A stretch of 64,000 bases of DNA, taken from Alligator mississippiensis. Its lineage: Eukaryota; Chordata; Crocodylia; Alligatoridae. Under the pieces are notes generated by a model, which was not told the origin of the DNA, searched no databases, and saw only the letters and a program-made list of their open reading frames with translations. Positions 56,050-64,000 of this stretch are shown here, one piece after another. The stretch lies in NCBI RefSeq assembly GCF_030867095.1, contig NC_081828.1, positions 51,561,434 through 51,625,433 of the forward strand, given 5' to 3'. The position numbers and the translations under genes are program-made. Each line of letters starts with the position of its first letter. Within the stretch, counting starts at the first letter, position 1.

Positions 56050-58050
56050 ACTTTTAAGGCTTTAAATCTGGCCATATATATCTTCTTTTTCTCATGTCCT
56101 TAGCATAAATTAGATGTTTTTTCCAGAATTGTGCACAAGTGATGACTCTTTCCATTGCTGCTGTGAGGACCTCCATCATATAGGTCTCAGTTGGTAAAAG
56201 AAAACAGCTGGTGCTGCATAGTTTGCACTTCACCGCATTTGCATGTATTTGTGTCATTAGAGTAGCCCCATTTGATCATGTTTGTTTTTGATCTTCCAAT
56301 TTGCACGTGTAGGTGACTTCAGGTGTTGCCGTGTTGGCCAGTCTAGATCAGCCCCTCTGGGAAGGTCCTCCTGGGGGTACAGTTCCATTCCAGAGCACCT
56401 GATTGCACATAATCTTTCCTTCTATAATCTCTGTTGCATCCTGTCAGCTGTCATGTCCAGTGGCACAACACTGGTGACTTTTTATGCCATTTAGTTGCTT
56501 TTAGTGCAAATGCCTGGGGTCGTCCGTCTGCTGTGATTTTTTCTTTTTGGCTCACTACCTTTCTTCTGATATCAGGTGGGGCAATGTCAGCCAGTAAGTA
56601 CAAACTATCTTTTGGTGTTGGCTTTAGACATCCTGTTATTTCACAACAGCTGTTGTTCACAACTGGATCTATCTTCTTGGCATGAACAGATCATTCCCAT
56701 GCTGGACACACATACTCTGCAGTCGAGTAAAACAAGGCAATAGCAGTGGTTTGTAATGTAGTCGGTTTTGCTCCTCACTTCGAGGTGACCAACTTTCAAA
56801 GTATGTTGTTGTGGGCACTGACCTTCCCTTTTGTCTTTTATATGTGTTTTGGTGGTAAGTGCTCAGTCCAATGTATCCCCCAAGTATGCAGGGTTCAGGT
56901 GATTTAGCAGGGATCCTGGCTTTCTAATTTTAAAAAATCCCCGATTTTTCCGTTAAAAAAACAAACAGCCCCCCCCTCCCCCCCTCCAAATCCACATTTT
57001 TCCGTGATTAAAATGAAACCTCTCTCTCTCTCTCTCTCTCATTTATATTTTTATATATATTATCCGTAACGCTTCTGGCCAACTGCGCATGCGCTGCTGA
57101 GAGGGCAGGTGGACCGAAGGGGCAAGAGGGAGATGGGAAGTGGTTGTGGGAGAGGAGGGGGGAGCAGTGTCAGATCTGAAGCAGCATGGGAGAGGGGGGG
57201 GAACAGGGCCAGACTGAAATGGTGGGGGAGAGGTGGAGTAGAGCAGGGCTAGACCGAAGTGGTGAAGGGGAGGGAAGGTGGAGCGGGGTCACACTCAAAG
57301 CTCCAGGCAGGGGATAAAGGTAGAGCGAGGCTGGATGAGGAGCATTGGGGGTGAGGGGAGTGGGGTTGGACCCAAAATGTGGTGGGGAGGGAGAGGAGGG
57401 GCCAGACACGGGGCTCTGTCCCTGTCGGCCCCTGCTGTCATTCTTGATGGCAATTCGCTAGTATGTTTGCGTGTGTATAGATAGATATATGTGTATAGGT
57501 AGGTGTGTGTGTGCAAGTGGTGTTTCATTTAAATCACAAAAAAATGTGGATTTGGGGTTACTTTTTTTTTTTTAACCAAAAAATTGGGGATTTTTTATTT
57601 ATTTTTCTTTTTTAAATCAAAGAACCAAGATCCCTGGTGATTTTAATCAGTGGGATTCTATCCCAGGTGATATTTAATTCCCAATTGGCTTCTCTGTAGC
57701 ATACATGAAAAATTGTGACCTGTATCTTGATTGGGTTGGCATGAAGCTGGTTCTTATTGTACTAATCTAAGAGGTTGCTCAATGCATGTCAGTTGGTTCT
57801 TGACAGTGGCAAGTCCTTCTCTTGCAACATGATGCATAGATCAGCACCATATGTGTCCTTATATTACTCTGTATGGGTTGGTCGTTGGTATATATGTTAA
57901 AAAGGATCAGTGCTAGCAAGGTACCCTGCGGTACACCATTTTGTTGTTGTCTCCAGTGGCTGTGTTTTTTGCAGAGCTCTACATAAAAACACACACATTC
58001 TGCAAAAGAGATTGGATAAATTGCATACATGCTATAACACAAAGTATCAC
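56050..58050 (-). mobile_element. Decayed non-LTR retrotransposon, RT to C-terminus
   Basis: The minus strand at 57779-57960 encodes NGVPQGTLLALILFNIYTND, the reverse transcriptase motif before the catalytic block, and 56050-56800 encodes the C-terminal part found also at 880-1640 (APPDIRRKVVSQKEKI). The two parts are split by a family G element at 56907-57636. Multiple stops make it dead. The clade is not identifiable by eye, but it differs from CR1. Confidence 0.68.
56907..57636. mobile_element. Family G element with 8-bp target duplication
   Basis: Left end GCAGGGATCCTGGCTTTCTA, right end AAGAACCAAGATCCCTG, inverted. GTGATTTA at 56899-56906 and GTGATTTT at 57637-57644 flank it, a hAT-like 8-bp duplication with one change. 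AT-rich arms (AAAAATCCCCGATTTTTCC) enclose a (TC)n run at 57020-57041 and a G-rich core. It is inserted in the LINE relic. Confidence 0.72.
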
Positions 58051-58109
58051 TGACATAAGTATCACAGACTTTTTACTCCAAGTAATGCCTTTGCTTTAAG
58101 CAATCTGCC

Positions 58110-58250
58110 AAATGGAATAAATACAAATATCTCCATTTTCTAGACAGTTAGATGAACACAGATAAAGTGATTTGCCAAAGGCCACAGAGTTACTTTCTGA
58201 CAGAAGAAAAGAATCTGGTGTTCAGTCTCCCAGTATCCTCTTTGATCTGC
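58110..58250 (-). repeat. MIR-like SINE relic
   Basis: TCTCCATTTTCTAGACAGTT, GATAAAGTGATTTGCCAAAG and GCCACAGAGTTACTTTCTGA match the MIR core on the reverse strand. Confidence 0.55.
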
Positions 58251-58477
58251 TACAGACAGCACTGTCTCTCTGCAATTATTTGTCTTTAAACTTGATTAAA
58301 ATTAGATGACTTAATTTCAACCTGTCTTGACTTTGTGTGTGAAAGATGCTTGCATATCCCACTTCCTAGCTAGCACAGTGTAGTACTTGCTTTTGTAAAA
58401 CTCATGGATAATCATCAGACACTTGAAATGCAAAGCTGACTCTATCTTTTGTGGATAGAATAAATCAGTGTAGACCA

Positions 58478-58805
58478 ACGGTGCTCAAACCTTTGGCCCC
58501 GCAGGCCAGATGAGTAGCTGAATCAGGCCCCGGGGCCTCGGACTGCCCGCTTCCCTACCCTGTGTGCCAGGATTGGGTCCTGGAAGCCTGGCATTCTTCT
58601 CCTGCCTCCTGTATGCTGGGGCAAAACCCTGAACTCCCTCTTCACACTCCCCACGCACTGGGATTGGCTCCTGGGGGATTGGCACCGCCCCCTCCCAGCT
58701 CCTACACTGGGATTAGGCCTTGAGGCCCAGCACTACCCCTACCCGGTCCTGCACACTGAAATCAGGCACCGGATCCAGAGCACAGGACCTGGGGCCAAAA
58801 TTCTC
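58478..58805. repeat. hAT-like GC-core repeat
   Basis: Opens ACCAACGGTGCTCAAACCTT (hAT-like GGTGCTCAAA end) and closes with CTGGGGCCAAAATT. GC-rich between. Limits are approximate. Confidence 0.4.
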
Positions 58806-60436
58806 TGATAAGAATGCAAATTTTTCTGACTAAAACCGCCAAAATCTGCCTTTTTTGCAATTAAAGTGAAATGCTACTACAAATATATAGGTATCAGTTG
58901 AACACAATGTTTTATTAATATATTTATAATTTTAAAGCAATTTGGAAGCCTACCAGTGCCTCAAGCATTATAATAAAATAAATTTTAAATACCTACATAC
59001 TTTGTGTACCCGCCTCTGTTCGATTAGGAGCTCGCGTGCCGCCTTAGCCCGGGCTCGGGATCTTGTGCCCCCGAGCTTCGTTGGTACGCCCCAGGGTTTA
59101 CCCCGGCTGGTATTAAGGGGGACCCCAGAACTCGCCTGCCACGACTTTGATGACTCTCTCAGTGGGGTCTTCCCTTGGGGTATCCCCTGGTGCCAGCATG
59201 CCTCTTCGCAGGTACTCTCGGGGCTCCGTCCTCCCCTACACCCCGGCCATACGCCACCTCAGGTCTTCCTGTCCTGGCCTCTCACCCGTCCTCGTCTCGT
59301 CCTCTCTCTCGGCTCGGGCACCCTAGCCCCTACAGGCTGTCTTCGGGCCGGGTATGCCTCACCCAGTTGGAGGGTGCTGCCCTGATCCCTCCTTCCTTGG
59401 GAGGGAGCCGTCCTCTCTGCCTCCCCCAATAGTCTCGGCCGCCGTTACCCACTCCGGCGGCTCCGCAATACCGGCTACAGCTGGCCCCGCTCTCAGGGTA
59501 GCTGCTACGCCTCACGCTGCCTCGGGTGTTGGGTTCCCCGCTGGCTGCTGCCCCGCCTCTGGGGGTGACTTCTCCCTCTGTCTCTTCCCTTCTGGGTTCT
59601 CCGCTGCGCAGCTCGCAGCCTGCTCTGCAACACCGGCTACAGCTGGCCCCGCTCTCGGGGTAGCTGCTACACCTCCCGCTGCCTCGGGTGGTGAGTTCCC
59701 CGTCGACTGCTGCCCCGCCTCTGGGGCTGACTTCTCCCCCTGTCTCTGCCCCTCTGGGCTCTCCGCTGCGCTGCTCGCAGCCTGCTCCACCTCTATCCGG
59801 CGGCGTCCCGTACTCCGCGGGTGGCGGCTGATCCCCTGCTCGCTGGAGCTCCGCGCTCCTGCTCTCTCCCTCCAGCCACCCCGCTGCTTCGGCGGGGCCG
59901 CCTTTTGTTCCTCCCGGCCGGCGTGCCCCGCCCCCGCCGCTCAGCCGCAGCTGGATAAACGCCTGGCTGATGGCCAGTGCCGGCACGTGGAGTTTCTTCG
60001 GATCTTCCGGCCCTGCGGGAGGTAAGCAGACCCCTTGGCCGCCGCGGGGGTCTCCCGGTGCCCCCGCTCCCCTGGGACACTTTGGCATTTGATTTTGGTT
60101 ATTTTATTGTGGAAAAAGAGCTCACCCTGCCCCCTTCACTCACCAAGATGTGGGTCCAGCTGTGGCTGTTCTCCCCTCTGCTCACTTCGTGGTGCTGAGC
60201 AGCTCTGATACGCCAGTATCCTGCCCCTGCTCATGCCATTGCCCCTCACTCCTGACCCACAGCCCCTGCCCCACCTGGCTCTGCTGGTTCTCCCTTATTC
60301 CCAACCCACGGTCCCTTGTCCCCACCAGTGCCCCTTACTGCTGACCCAGACTCCTTTCCCCACTGGTGCCCCTTACTCCTGACCACAGTCTCCTTCCCCC
60401 CCCCCACCAGTCCTGCTGGTGCCCCTTACTCCTGGC
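58806..60436. repeat. GC-rich repeat with 162-bp tandem unit
   Basis: The left AT-rich edge (AACACAATGTTTTATTAATA, near 58895) resembles 23640-23690. The CpG-rich core has two units of 162 bp: CCGGCTACAGCTGGCCCCGC starts at 59471 and 59633. Because 162 is divisible by three, frames on both strands stay open (223 codons plus, 252 codons minus), but the residues (PPEAAGG, EAGQQ) follow the repeat. It continues past 60088 into C-rich DNA interrupted by the LTR at 60437. A gene here is unlikely but not excluded. Confidence 0.5.
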
Positions 60437-61251
60437 TGTGCGGGCCGGGAGTGATCCAAGGCCCTTTTTTCGTGCAGCGGGCTGTGGCCAGCAGCCTGGA
60501 CACGCCAGGTTGGGGAAGGCAGGTGGCACGCTAGAATTAGGCACGGACGCTTAGTGGTTGATTTAAGATTATTTTACTTACACCGAAGATGGTCGCGGTG
60601 CAGGCAGGAAAACTTGCTTGAGTTGCAGTTACAAAACAAAACAAAACTCGAACCTGCAGAACATAAGGGTACGTCGCAATGGGGTTTCGGCGACGGGAAG
60701 ATGAACAAAAACCTCAGGAGTATGTCGCAATGGGGTTTCGGCGACGGGAAGATAAACCTGCAGGACTTGAACCCGGGTAGAGCTCTGGATTCACTCACAC
60801 GAAGTTTGCTAGGCTCCGTGGAACTTTGCGTGCAGGGAAGGGTACGTCGAGGGATCAGGCGGTGACGGGGAGAGGCGAGAGGCTGATCAGACCCCTATAG
60901 CCTTCTTGATATACACGCTGGGTCCAATAGGCTCCGCAGCGCTTAGAGATCTTCACGAGACGTGAAGTTCTCCTCCTCCTGATAGTCGTGGAATCCTCCA
61001 ACTTGGGCGGAAACCGCTCAAGCCTCTTATACGGTTAGCAAACCAATCGCTAGCCACCACGTGGGAATAATTTAGAACTGGCCAATAACGGGGCACAAAT
61101 TTGCATGCAGGTGGCAGGAACTCCTTTGCACCGTGCATTTCCCTCTTTGCAGCTCAGAAATGCACCCTGCAAAGAAAGCTCCGAGTGGTGGGAAACAATT
61201 TAGCAGTGCCGAAGCACGCACAAACAAAAATCACACCCTTGGGTTGTGACA
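60437..61251 (-). mobile_element. Solo LTR of a retrovirus-like element
   Basis: On the minus strand it starts TGTCACAACCCAAGGG and ends CCGGCCCGCACA (TGT...ACA). Flanks CTGGC (60432-60436) and CTGAC (61252-61256) could be a 5-bp target duplication with one change. A TATA-like CGTATAAGAGG (about 61022-61032 reversed) precedes a CpG-rich R/U5 region. A 51-bp tandem repeat with GTCGCAATGGGGTTTCGGCG starts near 60672 and 60723. No internal viral genes follow on either side, so this is a solo LTR. It is inserted in the GC-rich repeat. Confidence 0.62.
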
Positions 61252-62020
61252 CTGACCCACTGCCCTCCGCCCCTGGACCCCAGCCCCCCAGCACGTGGGG
61301 AACTGGGTGGGTGTGTGGGGAACAGGGGGACTGTGGGCATAGGCGGTGTGAGGGGCAGGAGAGCACAGGCAATGCATCAGGGAGTATGTACCCCCCATAT
61401 TTCTGTACCCACAGCAGGGCACAGGGCTGCAGCCCAGCGGGACCAGCTCCAGGCAAGAGCCACCTCTGCAGCCCAGCAGGTGGGACCCAGCCGCCATGGC
61501 CACCAAGATGAGGCACTGAACGGGCAGTGTAGAGTTGTGTCCCTGACTGCTGCTGGATGGGCAGGGGGTACCTCACCTTGTTGACCATGGTGGCATGGCA
61601 CTCCCCCCTGCACTGGGTCCCACCACTGAGCTGCAGAGGTGGCTCCTGCCTGGAGCTGATCTGGTCAGACTGCAGTCCCATGCCCCACTGGGTGCAGAAA
61701 TCTGGTGGGGTACATACTCCCCCTCCCACCCTTGCATATGTCACTTGTGCACCCACCCCCTGCCCTGCCCCCATAAACTTACCTGAAGGGAGATGCAGGA
61801 GCTGCTCTCCACCATACTGCCTGGCTGCCACATGCATGTGCACACACACATGCATATGGCACTCCCTGTGCTCCACTCCCTGCAGCCCCTTGAAGGTGGG
61901 AACTCTGCTAGCTTGCAAGAGGAAACTTTCAGTTTCCCAGATTTTTCTTCTTTAAAGGAGACGATCCATGTTTTGCCACGTTTTTCCATGGCAAACGGAA
62001 AACCTGGATCCCTGGTGATG
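61252..62020. repeat. GC-rich core and right end of family G
   Basis: Repeats text of 11500-12140 in style and part (CCCCCATATTTCTGTACCCA, TGGACCATGGTGGCATGGCA-like). The right end, TTTCCATGGCAAACGGAAAA then CCTGGATCCCTGG, is the inverted counterpart of the family G left end at 11213. Frames on both strands are composition effects. Confidence 0.5.
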
Positions 62021-64000
62021 AAACAAATACAAACTCTTGCAGGGTTCTGTAGGATTGCTGTGTTCAGCAACTTCCAGTGATGCCCCAAGGAATCCCTTCA
62101 TTTCAAACAGCATAAGGTTGGGTCCCATTTGAACCCAAATTATCATCTTCAGCCATTTGTATCTTCTCTCTTGGTTTCTGGGTCTTTGGTAGGGGTGCTG
62201 CTGAATCTCCTTTGCATATCATATGACTACATAAAATGACCAACATTTATTTTGGGAAATCATCTGCAAAGCAAGGAATAAGGCATATTCTTCAGAATTC
62301 ACAATAAACAAATGCAAAATCTTCAAATGCATAGTTTTCAAAGATAGTAGAATAACTTGGGGGAGGTGAGCAGGGTACCATCCCTGGGCTTCCACTTAGA
62401 GTCACCAGGATGGTGGTTCCCTGGGGAGTCTGTAGTGCTCCAGTGGCAGCAGCCCCATGCTGCGGCTCTAGTGGCAGCAGCCGGGTCCTGGGACACCATT
62501 CCACTGCTGTAGCAGCAATAACAGCAACAGCTGGGGCCAGGCATATTGTCCACACCAGCAGCAGCTAGGGACTTTGAGTTCCTGGGGGAAGGTAACACTT
62601 CCAGATGGTAAAGTGGACCACTACTACAAGCAAAGAAACAAAAGCCAGGGCAATGTGTATTAAGGGTGTAACACTGAAGTGCAGGTGTCAGATTGGGCTG
62701 GCTTTATCCGTCTACCTGCATGAAATCTCACTGAATCAGTGGAGCTCTGCATGGGTACAGGCCTCCACCATTCCTGTATAGGTGCAGGATGAGCCTTTAC
62801 ACCTTGATCCAAAGTCATCTGGAATCAGTGGAAAGGGCATTGTCTTTGTTTAGGTTTTGAATCTGGCTTTTATATAAGTATCTGAAACATCATGAAAGTG
62901 TGTGTTAAATCACTGAAACATTTCCACTGAAGAAAATAACAGGCAAAACGTTTCATTTCAACAGTGACTGAAAAAACAGCCATGTAGGTCTTGCATTTTT
63001 AAATATTTCATTACAAAATTTTCTTCAATTAAATATTAAATAAATCACAGAAACAACGCATTTAACCTTGGGTCGTATAAAAACATCTTATTTGAGCCAA
63101 AACTTTTTTTCAACTTTTTGTTTTGTTGGAAAAATAGAAAATAGTGTTTTGAAGGTGATGCAAAACCAGCATTTTTCCTGGGTTCCATAAAAAAAAAAAT
63201 TTGCATGTCTGTAGTCCTAAACTAAGCATAGATCCATCCAGTATTAATAATTCCATTTTTGTATATGCATTAAAATGCACCAGAAATATACCACAGTATA
63301 AAAAGGATCCAGCTCAACTCTTAAAGCTTTTTTGGTGTCTTTCAAAACCTCATTTGTTTAATTTTTTTCCCCTAAACCAATATTTAAGAAGCAACAGAGT
63401 TTTTTCCTTTATAAAAAAAAGCATAAAAATCTCTATACTGGAACAACTCTGTTGGTTAAGGTGGGCCATATATCCATGGTGCCTTATGTGCCTGTGTAAT
63501 TCTTTTTTATCGCTTAATTTGTCTTTGCATTAGAAACAGAATAGATAAATGTTAATTATTTTCCTAAGCCGCTGAAATTATATGATGGACTGATCTTTTG
63601 CCAATTATTATGCCGGAGCTAATAGCAAACCATGCATAGAACAAGACAAAAGTATTTCCTTGTTTAACAGCGATGTTACTTAAAAACGAAAATGGCAGCC
63701 AAGTTCCATCTTCCATATTAAAATGCATCTTGATCTGACCCTTTGGTTTGCTGCATTATAGCAAGGAGAATTTTTATAAGCAATATCATTATTCTTTTAT
63801 ATAATGCAGTGCTACAGCTATAGTATGCTAAAAAAGCTTTGAATCAATGGCTAACATTCTGCATTAACAATAGATTTTCATTTCCACATGGGAGAGAGAA
63901 AAAATCCCCATGGGTTTATCTTCAGAATTAGATGGCATGTAAAATATATAACCACTTTGGAAAAAAACTGTCTAACATTCCTGAGCTATGTCTTGAATTA
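62021..64000. other. Intergenic, no recognised feature
   Basis: AT-rich DNA with a short GC-rich (GGCAGCAGC/GCTGCTGC) stretch at about 62400-62600. No exon or repeat was recognised to the window end. Confidence 0.45.

Noticed and set aside
1..64000. CRISPR arrays, operons or bacterial defence systems
   Set aside because: Sequence character is vertebrate nuclear; the regular repeats seen are microsatellites, minisatellites and transposon tandem units.

Overview
The window looks like vertebrate nuclear DNA, most likely from a crocodilian or close sauropsid relative. The evidence is long non-coding stretches, GT/AG introns, a CpG-island promoter, CR1 LINEs whose 3' end carries the sauropsid-style ATTCATAG repeat, MIR-like SINE relics, Penelope-like retroelement tails, a Ty3/Gypsy fragment, and many short GC-rich-core DNA transposons. 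The species assignment is inference.

The one gene I can identify with good support is the 5' half of an ADAMTSL2-like gene on the minus strand, at 17399 down to 510 and running off the left edge. Five exons join with consistent splice phases. Exon 1 (17313-17399) encodes a signal peptide inside a CpG island. Exon 2 (9122-9264) encodes an acidic linker and the first thrombospondin type-1 repeat. Exon 3 (3209-3284) finishes that repeat. Exons 4 (2354-2456) and 5 (510-655) encode the start of the cysteine-rich/spacer module. The later spacer and the C-terminal TSR cluster would lie outside the window. ADAMTSL2 is a secreted, protease-free matrix glycoprotein that binds fibrillin and latent TGF-beta complexes.

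The 46 kb upstream of that promoter (17.7-64 kb) holds no gene I can name. It is a mosaic of mobile elements: a Gypsy remnant with its 3' LTR (24.7-26.5 kb); a family of LTR-like elements with TGTGGC...GCCACA ends and 5-bp target duplications (window start, 33.8-34.9 kb, 54.0-55.6 kb); a Penelope-like element with a GIY-YIG endonuclease, an inverted 5' tail, a 12-bp target-site duplication and two CR1 copies nested in it (48.3-51.7 kb); a solo retroviral-type LTR (60.4-61.3 kb); a decayed non-LTR retrotransposon broken by a hAT-like element (56.0-58.05 kb); and a MITE family with GGGTGTGTCTACA-like inverted ends, one version of which carries 2.6 kb of GC-rich DNA (44.75-47.63 kb).

Four short minus-strand segments (20.1, 30.3, 37.6 and 42.0 kb) have acceptor, open frame and donor in the right order and read like protein, but I recognise none of them. 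They are recorded as low-confidence candidate exons. No tRNA, rRNA, CRISPR array or prokaryote-like operon was seen.
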